DNA of 64,000 nt from Wurfbainia villosa (GCA_025175895.1 CM045993.1:60702621-60766620); one strand, 5' to 3'. Counted from the stretch's first letter, positions 34,081 through 44,506 are shown. Notes: generated by a model not told the origin, from the letters alone. Numbers and translations are program-made.

Positions 34081-35351
34081 GGCATGACTTGAAGTCCCAT
34101 TTATAAGGGAATCAAGTAGAGTTGCTTTAGAAGATGCATGAAACCCTAGTTTAGGGAGAACAAAACCCACATCTCACATCTAATTGACATGTATGTGTAT
34201 TTATACACCCTAGATACATGTGAGATGCTAGGATATGAGTTAAGTTCAAGGTGCATAGTGTTTGCATCTAGATAAACTAAAACTCATCTAATTTTATTTG
34301 TGGATCATTGGGAAAGCTTGTGTACAAGTCATGTGCATAGAGCCCAAGGAATATGATCCAAAATAAGGTTTTGAAAACATTTTAAAATCATTTTGAAAAA
34401 CCTTGGTGAAGTCTATCTTTTGATAGCAATCACCATTGATGAAGTTGATACAAAATAGGGCCAAAACATTGAAAATTTCAATGGTTTTGAGTTTTGTATC
34501 AAATTCACTATTTTATGGGTAAAATAATTTTAAAATATTTTTCACCCATTGTATTGGTCATAGGTATTATACGTACCAAATTTTGTGATTTTTCGATATA
34601 CGTATAATTATTTATGATTTTCTGAAACTCGATTCTGATAACTGAAATTCGAAAATTTTGATTATCGATCAGCCTACAGTGGTGGCCGATCGGTGATGAA
34701 ATGATTTGATCATTGTAGGTGTCCTAATCACTCCTAACCCTAGGATATGCTTTGGGAAGCATTATAAAGGGTGAAAATCCATTGGATATGGATTAGGAGA
34801 GTTGTTTAGGGTTTGTATCAATGTTAAGGTGTTGGAAAGTTCAATGTTGAATTTCTAACCTTAATTTTGATGGTTTAGAGTTCCTATTGGCTTAGGGACT
34901 GCCCAAGGACATTGTTGGTGCAATGGTCAAGGGGGAGCAAGCCTTTAGGGGGAGATATCCATCTTGGGATGATGGATGTGTTTTTCTCCTTGAAGAGGAG
35001 AAGTTATTGGGAGAATATGACATCAATTGGGAAATTGATGGGACTTTTGGGAGACCCAATTTGGAAATTGGGAGAGTAAATGGGATTGTCTCTCTTAAGT
35101 GATATTGGACTTATCACTAGGAAGATGGTAGGCATCCTAAGTATTTTTGGACCAAGGGGGAGATTGTAAGATCTCATTGGGACATAGGACATTGACCCTC
35201 TTGGGAGAAAACCTTTTTGATGTTAGTCAAGGGGAGAATGTTTGGGGAGAACATTTGGAAGTATTTACCAATTTGGGATAATTGGTAAGGGATTTGAGTT
35301 AGTGTTCTAACTCAATAATTTGTTTAGTTTTGTCAAACATCAAGGGGAGAT
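34081..35351 (+). other. 3' non-coding region of Sirevirus B
   Basis: It continues the sequence interrupted at 10097. It is non-coding, with GGGGGAG tracts near 34929, 34948 and 35155 and a final AAGGGGAGAT directly before the LTR. The phrase CTCACA...CATGTGAGATG resembles the post-pol region of Sirevirus A. No pol is present between gag and this region. Confidence 0.78.
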
Positions 35352-36854
35352 TGTTGGTGCAATCGGCCCAGTCACGATTGACCCGGGACTCGAGTTTGAC
35401 TCGAGTGATGTTTTGATGTTTCGACAAAAACATATGACAATGTAATTGTCATTTGGTAAAGTCCAAGTCTTGAGTACTTGGCATGGAAAGTCCAAGTGGG
35501 ACACTTGGCATTGGGAAAAGTCCAAGCATGGGTCTTGGCAATGTAAAGTCCAACATGGGTTGGCAAGGAAAGTCCAAGCATGGTCTTGGCATGAAAAGTC
35601 CAACATGGGTTGACAAGGAAAGTCCAAGCATGGTCTTGGCATGGAAAGTCCAACATGGGTTGGCAAGGGAAAGTCCAAGCTTGAGTCTTGGCATTTGAGA
35701 AGTCCAAGGGTTTGATATTGGCGGCGTAAAGTCCAAGCGGGAGTCTTGGCAGCATAAGTCCAATGGTTGGCGGCGTAAAGTCCAAGCGGAGTCATGGCGG
35801 TGTAAGTCCAATGTGCCTTGGTGGTGTAGACACCGTTAGCATGACATAGCCGATGGAAGCACTTGAAGGCTAGCGCGATGGATGAACAAGTCATGGATGA
35901 CTTGGAAGGATCTGAGAGGCGTGAGGCTGATGGAGGTGGCTAGAAGGCTTAGGTCTAGGCTAAGGGTGGTCTAGCAAGTATGGGGGAACCATACTTGGGT
36001 TAAAACCTCATGTTTGAGGTGTGCCCGATCGGGTGCCATGTGGCGATCTGGACCGAAATCAACTAGGGTTTGATTGCGGGTTATGGCCTAGCGATCATTG
36101 CCCGAGTTGTGCGGTCGATGATGGCTCGAGCGATCGACCGATCATGTGATCACCGCGGTGCTCGAGAAATCGGCCACAGAATGGAGTCGAGACTCGACTG
36201 GTCGAGTGAGGACTCCATCAGTCGACTGATGGTCACAATCAGTCGACTGATGGTAGATCCGTTGGACTTATCCAGCGTGGATCTAGCCGTTGTCTCACGA
36301 CAACAGTGGCATCAGTCGACTGATGGTCCCGATCAGTCGACTGATCGACTTTTTCCAGCACAGGTTGAAGATATATATGGAGCTCGTGATGGAGGAAGAA
36401 AAAAAGTTTTCTTTGAGGCAATTTGGGGCGATTTGCTGTTGCAAATCAGGGTCTCCAAGTTGATATCAAGCAACCAAGTGATCAAGCATTCAAAGAGCAT
36501 TTGTAAAGTGTTTTCTTTACTAGTTTTGCTTTGTATTTCATTGTATTCGCTTGTAGCTTTTGATTATTGTTGTAATCATCCTGTACGAGGTTTCTCCACC
36601 TCCGGATTGTTCCGTGAAGGAGTGTTTATTAGTGTTTGCATGTGCATCACTAGAGCTCGTAGAGCTCGATCCGTGGAGTAGGAACCTTGAGGTTCCGAAC
36701 CACGTTATATCATCGTGTTCGTGTGTGATTGTATATTTCATTATTGCTTTCATTATCTATATTCCGCTGCGCTAACGAAATTGTAGAAATGAACGCGAAA
36801 GAATTCCATTGACGCTATTCACCCCCCCTCTAGCCGTTCCAAATATCCCCAATA
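35352..36854 (+). repeat. Sirevirus B LTR (single copy)
   Basis: It starts TGTTGGTGCAATCGG after a polypurine tract and ends with the C-rich CTATTCACCCCCCCTCTAG block seen near the end of every Sirevirus LTR here. U3 holds a long CCAAG...CTTGG array (35459-35825) and four ATCAGTCGACTGAT palindromes (36217-36345). A primer-binding site, not a target duplication, follows its right end. No second copy of this LTR is present before gag, where the TRIM LTR stands instead. Confidence 0.85.
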
Positions 36855-37130
36855 ATTGGTATCAGAGTCATGGTCCATGTCAAGCCATGAACCTCGAACG
36901 AAGGAAGTTGACCTCCCATGTTCGGATCAAGAGAACCAGACATCAAGCAGGAAGTCCAATTGGGTTGGGAGGACCGAACAATTGACAGAAAGTCTAGCTG
37001 GGTCAGGAGGACCAGACAGTTGGCAGGAAGTCCTGGTGGGTTGAGATCGGACATCAAGCAGAGGATGTCCTTTGAGGACGGTAGGCTTGAGGGGGGGTCA
37101 ATGTGGTCCTTCGTTTGAGGGGGGGGGGAT
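36855..37130 (+). other. TRIM-like interior: primer site to polypurine tract
   Basis: ATTGGTATCAGAGTCATGG begins the interior. About 260 bp follow with a repeated GGAAGTCC-xx-GGGTxxGGAGGACC phrase and no coding sequence. The G-rich polypurine tract (37118-37130) ends in GGGGAT before the LTR. The primer site differs from the Sirevirus one in the bases after GAG. Confidence 0.8.
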
Positions 37131-37328
37131 TGTTGGAGTATTGGGAATACAATCAAAGTCCCACATTGGTAAGACATGGAAAAGATCATGTGCTTATAAG
37201 ATGAAAAAATATCTCCATTGGTATGAGGCCTTTTGGGTAAAGCCCAAAAATAAAACCATGAGGGCTTAGACCCAAAGTGGACAATATCATGCCATTGTGG
37301 AGATATGTGGAGCTTATAAGCACTAACA
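37131..37328 (+). repeat. Right LTR of the TRIM-like element
   Basis: 198 bp, differing from 7611-7808 at about one base. It is followed by ACAAT overlapping its last three bases (37326-37330), the same 5-mer that lies left of the first LTR. Confidence 0.9.
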
Positions 37329-37330
37329 AT

Positions 37331-39330
37331 AAATACTAACATCAAAAGCGTCTTAATATAGATATATAATGACACGCTAAAATGTCAGGAAAAGTCATTT
37401 TAAGGACATCTATATGTCTTATTATCATCATAATAAGGACATCTACGTGTATCTTATTATCATTGTAATAAGGACAAAACTAAATGTCACCTAAACTTAT
37501 TTATTTTGACATTTATAAATGTCTTATATTTTTTATAAGGACAATAAAAATTATCAGTGAAAATAATTTATAAGATCATTTTAAAATGTCGCCTTAGTTA
37601 ATCTATAATGACATTTATTAATGTTATTATAATAATTTATAAATACATTAAAATGATCCCTAATGTAAGCATGAATCCAATATTTATACATCATAACAAT
37701 TCATCCCCTGTTTAGAATATAAAAAATTATAAAATATAATTTAAAGTGATAATAGAAAATCTAAATTCATTTTATAATCATTGAGTCAAAGTTACAAATG
37801 TCTTGATGAATCTTTTACATCCAAAACTAACTACACACTTACTCAAAATATTAAATTTTAGAACTAACAAAGTCATATAAAAAAAACTCAACTAGACAGA
37901 CTATCTTCAACCATAATATTGATGCAGTATTAGTACTAAAATAAAATAATAAATAAGCAAAGTTAATATAAATAATGGTAAAGATTAGATATCATACCAA
38001 ACAAGAAAATGCAAAGTATCATTCCATATGCACCTAATAGTGATCTTCGCTTACTGTTAACTTTTCAAAATGAATTACATTAATCTTATGATGCATAAAA
38101 TTGGATAATACCACATTCAAATGGTGTGCAGTGGTCTTTTCTTCTACACATTTCAAAAGCAGTAACCATCATGTGAAATTTAACGACTGCCATAGAATTT
38201 TTGTTAACAGAAATGTAACTAATTTAATATCTAAAACGAATAAGTTGAATAAATTTGGGGTAAATCTTCTCATGATCATTTGATTAAAAAAATGGATTCA
38301 AGATGACCACATAATCTGTTAATTTTGTTGGTTGTTTATTTTGCCTTTTGGGTGCGGGATTCCATTGCATTGGTGGGTTTCTCTGTGTTTGAGCTTCATC
38401 TATATTGTCAGTCTTGTCATCATCTCTTTAGTTTTTTAGAAATACTAGGTTTATCCTTTCTCATGTTGTAATTGCTATGTTGCATTATCGCATAGGTCAA
38501 CTCCTCATTGTTGAATGGCTCTCTTATTTTTTTTTCATGTTCGAAAATATGCGACTTTGGTGTCAAGTATGGTGATATAGAGTGATAAAATAAAGAAAAT
38601 GGAGAGTAAACAGGGAGGAGACTTACCTTGCTCACAAAGTAAATTTTTCCAACAAATACTGGTGAAGTTTTCTACTAAACTATAATGCAACGGAACTGTT
38701 TGTCCCAAAACATCAATTAGTATGTTTATCCAAGACTTGGGGCTTCAATTTCTAAACTTGTAGCTCAGCTTCTTGGTAAAGAGGAAATGATTTGGGCCCT
38801 CCTGAGTGTAGTGCAAGTTATTAATCTGCTCAGATGTCAATCGATTTATAAGACATTAAAAAAATTAGTACGATAAGGAATTTAAAAGAAAAGAAATTAT
38901 ATATATATACATGAGAGAAGATTGGAGAAAAAAAGTGGAAGTAGTTTTAGGACAAAGTAATTTGTATTGCTAAATAATGTCTTGATCAAATACAAGACTC
39001 ATTCTTTTGTAGAGATCTAGAAAGATAAATATCATCTGTCAGGCATTAAGTTGTAATGGAAACTTACTTCAGCTTCCCCTTCCGAATTTTTTTCACTATC
39101 TTGATGAATACCTGAGTTTTAATTTTCAAATCTGTCAGTAAATATTGCCCCATTGTTGGAAAAATAAGAAATAAAAATCTCAAAGCATCAATTTGGTTTC
39201 AGTTCAACAGGATAGAGCATATCCTAGAATAGAATAGGACGAGCATTAAATAAACTATGATAGAAGTTGGGGGTTACAATTCCTAAGCTCCTACCCAAGC
39301 AAAGTAAAAGAAGTTTCATCTTACGTTGCA
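37331..39330. repeat. CACTA right arm, AT-rich part with subterminal-type repeats
   Basis: From 37360 to 37640 the motif (A)AGGACAT(C)T/AATGTC recurs many times in both orientations, like the left arm. The remainder to 39330 is AT-rich. A 71-codon minus-strand ORF at 38420-38635 has an HIFEHEKKIREPFNN stretch that may be an exon, but it is not recognised. No transposase was found. Confidence 0.65.
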
Positions 39331-39339
39331 GTAATTTGA

Positions 39340-40345
39340 AACCATAATTGGTGATTTTCCAAGCTCAAAAACCTTTACCCTCAACCTTTCAACAGTTGTA
39401 AGAACACACACCATCTCATCATCATTTTGGGACTCCATAAGGTACTCCTAATTTCACATCGCAAGATGCATATGAATTACTGCACAAACTGTTCAACATC
39501 ATCCAGTTAGAGTTGTATAAGATTACCAAGTAGGCGAAGATAAAACTACGGTAGAAACAATTCCCATCCCCTTTTAAATTTTACATTAATTTAATACTCA
39601 AAATGAATTAAAAGTTTACTTTTCTTTCCAACAAATAATAAATTTATGATACATAAAATTATATAATACCTCATTCAGTTGAATATCGATCCGTGTGAAT
39701 TGTACTCATACCTGAAATGAGATTTCCTATTAGTTCGATGCTTAGGAGCCATACCTACTACAAACAATAGTTAGTTATAAATTATAGATAATACAAAATT
39801 AGCTAAACAATCTAGAAACTGTTACCTTATTGCTGAAAATAATAGTTTTAGGAACTGGTGTATTTTCTGTCAACTACAGAAGAGCAGATATTTTATTTAG
39901 AAATGTAGTTTCTGGATTCTTTTCCTCACCATTAGCTCGACTGTAGTCAATAAGAACCTGCAAGTGAATTATTCTGCTCATTACAAATTCAAATTTAAGT
40001 CAACTGCTGTAGGAAACACCCAAAGAGAAATCATCTTCTTTAATAGCAAATTGATATACATGTTATAAAAGAATACTCAAATCTAAGACGACATAATTAT
40101 GTTAAATTTCCCCTAACTTCACTTTCGCTTTTGAATTGCTCTTCAGGAAAGTTATCGCCGACCAAGTTGAAAAACATTACACAATTAAAGAAACAAGAAT
40201 TTCAATAACATACCAAGGAAGTAGCTGCTTACCAATCAAATATAAAATTCAGAATATAACATACAACAAACCTCTTCAAGGCTATAACTCGTCCGGTGCA
40301 TACCAGGTCCCATGATCACTTCACAGTCTGGGAACATTTATCCAT
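39340..40345 (-). pseudogene. Unrecognised exon-like segments in the CACTA right arm
   Basis: Three minus-strand segments have coding-like composition and plausible splice borders. One near 40334-40272 encodes FPDCEVIMGPGMHRTSYSLEE and is followed by GT. One at 39957-39877 follows a CAG acceptor and encodes VLIDYSRANGEEKNPETTF. One near 39430-39340 encodes an ESQNDDEMVCVLTTVERLR stretch. A further segment near 40130 encodes NLVGDNFPEEQFKSE. The first two could be joined in frame. The source gene is not recognised. They could be more of a captured host gene or remains of a transposon gene. Confidence 0.4.
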
Positions 40346-40471
40346 TCTACACAACAGCTACATGCAAACTCTATCAATGAATGTTATTAGCCAAAATACT
40401 CCAGTCATTAACCATTCTTAGTTAAATAGCATATTTAACTAAGAAACAAAGCATAATGTGTATAGACATAC

Positions 40472-41531
40472 TTTTCGATTGTCAAAAAATTTCCACGAAT
40501 ATGATTTATTGTTTTTTGACACAAAGCCAATGCATCAATGTCCTTATGTACCTGTTCAACCTGTAAATACATGTATCTCTTGGATCAGATAAACACATAA
40601 AAGACAAATAAGCATTCTCTTTGTCACAGTGAAGCTAACATATCACTATCAGTATGTTAGTATGTCGTTATTGCTACTTGTTCTAGTGTTTTGCTATCAT
40701 TGTGCTCAGCTATGCATCATTTGCCTGGAAGCACAAAAGGGGATTGAAGTTTAAGCTCCTTGAAATCTTTCAAAAAAGATCATGTTTTTAAAATTTTTAT
40801 AGCAGGGATAATAATATTCCAATACAAGTGAAAAAGCCCACAAGCCAATAGAGAGTTGTACAAGTGCAGAGCGAGTAAGATCATAAACCGATACTGCACC
40901 AAGATATCTTTTGAATGATAGGAGTAGGCAATTTTTGGTAAAGAAACAAATTAACTGTAACAATAGTGAGTTGCACATTGAAGTTTGAATTTAGATAAGG
41001 TAATTATTCGATCATGGTCTTTTCGAGAATGCAAAGGATTTAAAATAGGTGCTAAATTTATGACCACATTTAGCAGTACTTTTTATTAGTCACTAAGAAT
41101 AAGGGGCATAATAAAAGAGATTTAAGGTGCAAAATTTCTTAAGGCGAAGATTAAGAAACGACTTCCTCATAAGACCTAATTTAGATACTCCCAATCATCA
41201 ACAACCATATCATCATTTCCCGAGTGCGAAAATTACTAATTAGTGTCATGGACTCCACAAGAATTTCACGTGGATCAACTAAATCAACAAAAAAATGAGT
41301 CTCCTTTGGTATACAAGTCAAAATTTTGTACATTTTAGGTTGCTAGAAAGAAAGTAAGAGTATGAAGGCATCGAATTCGGAGTCCAAGAGGAGTTTAACC
41401 TGTTGACGGGAAAGGTAATCAGATTTGATGGACGCGATTGAAGCCAGAAGATCTGGGAGGGGGAGAATCTTGGCCACCTCGCGTACAACAACCTCCTTCG
41501 CCTCGATGCCTAGATCTTCCATCTTTTCCAC
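40472..41531 (-). pseudogene. SEC6: Captured fragment of a SEC6-like exocyst gene, three exons
   Basis: SEC6 is a subunit of the exocyst complex that tethers secretory vesicles to the plasma membrane. Exon 1 (41531-41400) starts at ATG and encodes EDLGIEAKEVVVREVAKILP and then LLASIASIKSDYLSRQQ, ending CAG before GT. Exon 2 (40724-40687) follows an AG acceptor and encodes ANDA, a stop, then LSTMIA. Exon 3 (40560-40472) follows ACAG and encodes VEQVHKDIDALALCQKTIN and then HIRGNFLTIEK before GT. Order, phase and protein similarity fit the first about 87 residues of plant SEC6 as I recall it. Introns are kept, so genomic DNA was captured, not a cDNA. A TAG in exon 2 and a lost donor after it make it non-functional. 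The rest of SEC6 is absent, apart from a doubtful trace near 40385. Confidence 0.78.
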
Positions 41532-41870
41532 AACTGTGAGATCCCGCTGATTCCCTCCCTCATCGCTCCTCTTCGCACAATTCTATTTTAGAGCTTTCTC
41601 GAATTTTGGACGAGAAGCAGATCAGGGGTTCCGACCTCTTGCCCCTTCATCGTCCAGGTGCGCGTACGATTGTTGAGACGCTGTCACAAAGCAACGACGC
41701 ACACCTGAAATGTCGAGGAGGCGATCACGACAGGTACCGACATTGAGGAGATAGACGTCGACAACGGCGTCGACGGCGTCAATGGCGGTGATGTTGGCGA
41801 CGGAAAGGGGAAGTCCGAAAGTGGAGATGGAAAGGCTGCGCACGTGAGAAGCTACAGGAGAAAAAGTTAA
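41532..41870 (-). other. GC-rich segment upstream of the SEC6-like start
   Basis: This segment is clearly richer in GC than the AT-rich CACTA flanks and has CpG-dense stretches. It may be the captured 5' UTR and promoter side of the SEC6-like gene. A 73-codon minus-strand ORF (41843-41622) has no recognisable domain. The CACTA end lies about 200 bp further right. Confidence 0.5.
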
Positions 41871-42069
41871 TAAAACCTAGTAAATCTAAATTAATATGTT
41901 TATTAAGTATAATGACATTTATGATATATGTCGTTAAAAGGTATCTAATTAAATACTTTAAAAAAACTAAAATTCATTTTTAATAAGTGTCATTATAAGA
42001 TGTTTATAGCTACACTATAAAATAAATGTCGTTAAGAAAATGTCATAATAGCCTATTATTCTTGTAGTG
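41871..42069. repeat. CACTA right end: subterminal repeats and terminal inverted repeat
   Basis: AATGACATTTATG, TGTCGTTAA and GTGTCATTATA motifs precede the end ATTATTCTTGTAGTG at 42055-42069. TTC follows as target duplication. Confidence 0.88.
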
Positions 42070-42577
42070 TTCATGACCAAGATGACTTGAATACCGTAAG
42101 TCAAAGGAACATCGCACTTAATCCGTAGTAAGAACTTCATTGACATATCCATATATACAGAGAACCATATGAAGTCTTACAACTGGTTACTCCAATAAAC
42201 TAGTTACCTTAACTAGCATCCACGATCAACTCCGGACATCCCAATGTCACCAGCCAGTGAGAATCAGCTGCTTGGATACACCAAAGAGTATACCTCGTGC
42301 TAGTTTCAACAGAATTGATGGTGTCCAAATCCTTCAATTCATCGACTAGGGATAATTCCAATACATCACAATTATACATATAGAGATACTCACTAGTTGT
42401 GATCTAATCACAAATTCTCTCATGCTGTGAATCGTATCGTGGACATTCAGTAAATGAGTTTAAGATCTAATCAAATACATGAAAACATATATACTCAAAT
42501 AGTGAATATTCATTTATCATATAAATGGTACAATCACAAGGCAATTGCCTTATGACACCTCTCATATATAACTAACA
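42070..42577 (-). repeat. Copia F 3' LTR, segment right of the CACTA element
   Basis: It continues the LTR interrupted at 7443 and aligns with 63730-64000 before running past the window's second copy. It ends ATATAACTAACA. The minus-strand polypurine tract (reverse complement of AACTCCCACTTGG) follows at 42578. Confidence 0.88.
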
Positions 42578-42597
42578 AACTCCCACTTGGCCTAATA

Positions 42598-43650
42598 TCA
42601 ATCGCCACGGTATCCAATACCATTAGCTCTAATATGACCCTCAAACTTACTTTGAGGTAAGGCCTTAGTTAAAGAGTCCGCTAAGTTCCTTTCAGTGGGA
42701 ATCTTCTCGATTTGTATTTCCTTCCTACTTATGATCTCTCTGATCAAATGATAGTGGCGAAGCACATGTTTGGATCGTTGATGAGACCACTTCAAGTTCA
42801 GAGATGAACTTCTTGATCCAAACTGCTTCCTTTGCTGCTTCCGAAGCTGCAATGTATTCTGCCTTAGTGGCAGAATCTGCTATAGTGTCTTTCTTGGAAC
42901 CTTTCCAACTTACTACACCTCTATTCAAGGTGAACACGTACCCAGACTGAGACCTGGAATCATCCTTGTCTGTCTGGAAGCTGACATCCGTATACCCGCG
43001 TATCACCATGTCCTCTTCTCCATATATTAGGAACACATCCTTAGTTCTTCTTAAGTGCTTAAGGATCATCTTAACAGTTGCCCAATGATCCATTCCTAGA
43101 TCAGACTGGTGTCTGCTCGTGACACTCAGAGCATACGATACATCGGGCCTCGTACATAATATAGTATACATGATAGATCCTATTGCGGATGCATAGGGAA
43201 TCTTACTCATGCAAATCCTCTTGTCTTCTGTGCGCAGACACATAGACTTCGAAAGGTGTATCCCATGCCTGATGGGAAGGAAACCTTTCTTGGATTCCGA
43301 TATGATAAACCTCTTTAGCACTCGGTCTATATATGTAGACTACGAAAGACCAAGCAATCGATTCGATCTATCCCTATAGATCTTAATCTCAAAGATGTAG
43401 GTTGCTTCTCCCAGGTCTTTCATGGAGAACGTCTTAGACAACCAAATTTTAACTGATTGTAAGACAGATACATCGTTTCATATAAGTAATATGTCATCGA
43501 CATACAATACTAGGAACACGACTGCACTCCCACTAACCTTCTTGTACACACAAGGTTTGTCCAAATTTTGTGAGAAATCAAACTTTTTGATTGTCTCATC
43601 AAAATGGATATTCCAGCTCCTGGATGCTTGCTTTAATCCATATATAGACC
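42598..43650 (-). pseudogene. RT active site, thumb and RNase H of copia F
   Basis: YVDDILLI lies near 43500, followed by an in-frame TGA. From 43321 the 198-residue stretch carries KKGFLPIRHG, the YTDVSFQTD region, SWKGSKKDT and KAEYIAASEA of RNase H. A deletion then removes the part with the last catalytic Asp and shifts the frame. The tail (RHYHLIREII ... NLADSLTKALP) continues at 42852-42598. Copia C lacks an overlapping but larger RNase H segment. Confidence 0.85.
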
Positions 43651-43651
43651 G

Positions 43652-44506
43652 TCACAGTTTGCATACCTTGGTTTTATCAACCAATGTGAAACCCTTAAGC
43701 TTTATCATATACACATCCTTGAGTAGGTTTCCATTAAGGAAAGCTGTTTTCACATCCATCTGCCATATCTCATAATCATAATGAGCCGTTATGGCCAGGA
43801 GCATCCGAATGGATTTAAGCATAGCAATAGGTGAATAGGTCTCGTCATAATCAACACCTTGCTTTTGATGATACCCTTTCACCACTAATCTAGCCTTATA
43901 GGTAATCACATTACCATCCATGTCGGCTTTCTTCTTGTAAACCCACTTGCACCCTACAGGCTTTATGCCTTCAGGTGGGTCAACCAAGTTCCAAACTTGA
44001 TTTTCATACATGGAATCCATTTTCGACTTCATGGCGTTAAGCCATTTATCCCTTTTTGAACTTTTCAGAACTTCTTCATAACTGGTAGGCTCCTCATCAT
44101 CAATGAGTAACACGTCGTTCGATTCACTTACGAGAAATCCATATCTCTCAGGAATATTGCATGTTCTACCAGATCTACGAAGATGTGGTGTCACAATTGG
44201 TCCAACCGATGACTCATCACTTTGAGTTATCGACTGTGGTGCTTCACCAGGTATCTCATTAATGTCTATTGGAGTCTCTTGAGCCTCCTCAAGCTTAATG
44301 ACACTCCCACTGTTTTCTTGCAAGAGAAACTCTTTCTCTAGAAACACAGCATGCCTTGAAACAAACACCTTTTGTTCCACAGGATGATAGAATTGATAAC
44401 CCCTCGTTTCCTTAGGGTATCCAATAAATATACATTTATCAAACTTAACATCCAGTTTGTCTGACACAGTCCGCTTCACATAAGCAGGACAATCCCATAT
44501 CTTCAA
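43652..44506 (-). pseudogene. Integrase C-terminus and RT N-terminal half of copia F
   Basis: The 284-residue stretch is in the same frame as 45388-44729. It shows the GYPKETRGYQFYHP motif, the LRRSGRTCNIPERYGF hinge, and RT blocks CKWVYKKKADMDG, KARLVVKGY and QMDVKTAFLNG. The stretch between 44729 and 44506 holds the ERR integrase motif with further in-frame stops. Confidence 0.88.

Larger units (their letters stand above)
7605..37330 (+). mobile_element. TRIM-like LTR element, opened at its primer site by Sirevirus B
   Basis: Matching 198-bp LTRs bound the unit. Its own interior is only about 36855-37130, non-coding, from a PBS context to a G-rich polypurine tract. Without the insert it would be near 0.7 kb, the size range of TRIM elements. 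Everything between 7811 and about 36860 is Sirevirus B with further nested elements. Confidence 0.75.
7444..42069. mobile_element. CACTA (En/Spm) DNA transposon carrying nested retrotransposons
   Basis: The left end reads CACTACAAGAATAAT. The reverse complement of the right end is identical for 15 bp, with CACTA as the outermost bases. TTC flanks both ends (7441-7443 and 42070-42072), the 3-bp duplication typical of CACTA elements. The intact site is seen at 63721-63740, where the flanks are joined with one TTC. Subterminal AATGTC(A/C)TTAT-like repeats occur in both orientations. The element's own DNA is only 7444-7604 and 37331-42069, about 4.9 kb; the rest is nested insertions. No TNP-type transposase was recognised, so it looks non-autonomous. 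It carries captured gene fragments in its right arm. Confidence 0.93.

Noticed and set aside
35340..35894. Minus-strand ORFs of 120-184 codons
   Set aside because: They run through the CCAAG...CTTGG repeat array of the Sirevirus B LTR; the peptide is periodic with no domain. The same applies to 6043-6437 in Sirevirus A.
41622..41843. Minus-strand 73-codon ORF as a gene
   Set aside because: No similarity recognised; more likely the upstream region of the captured SEC6-like fragment.
7444..42069. Helitron or MULE instead of CACTA
   Set aside because: The ends are CACTA inverted repeats with a 3-bp duplication; a Helitron would have no duplication or inverted repeats and a MULE would have about 9 bp.
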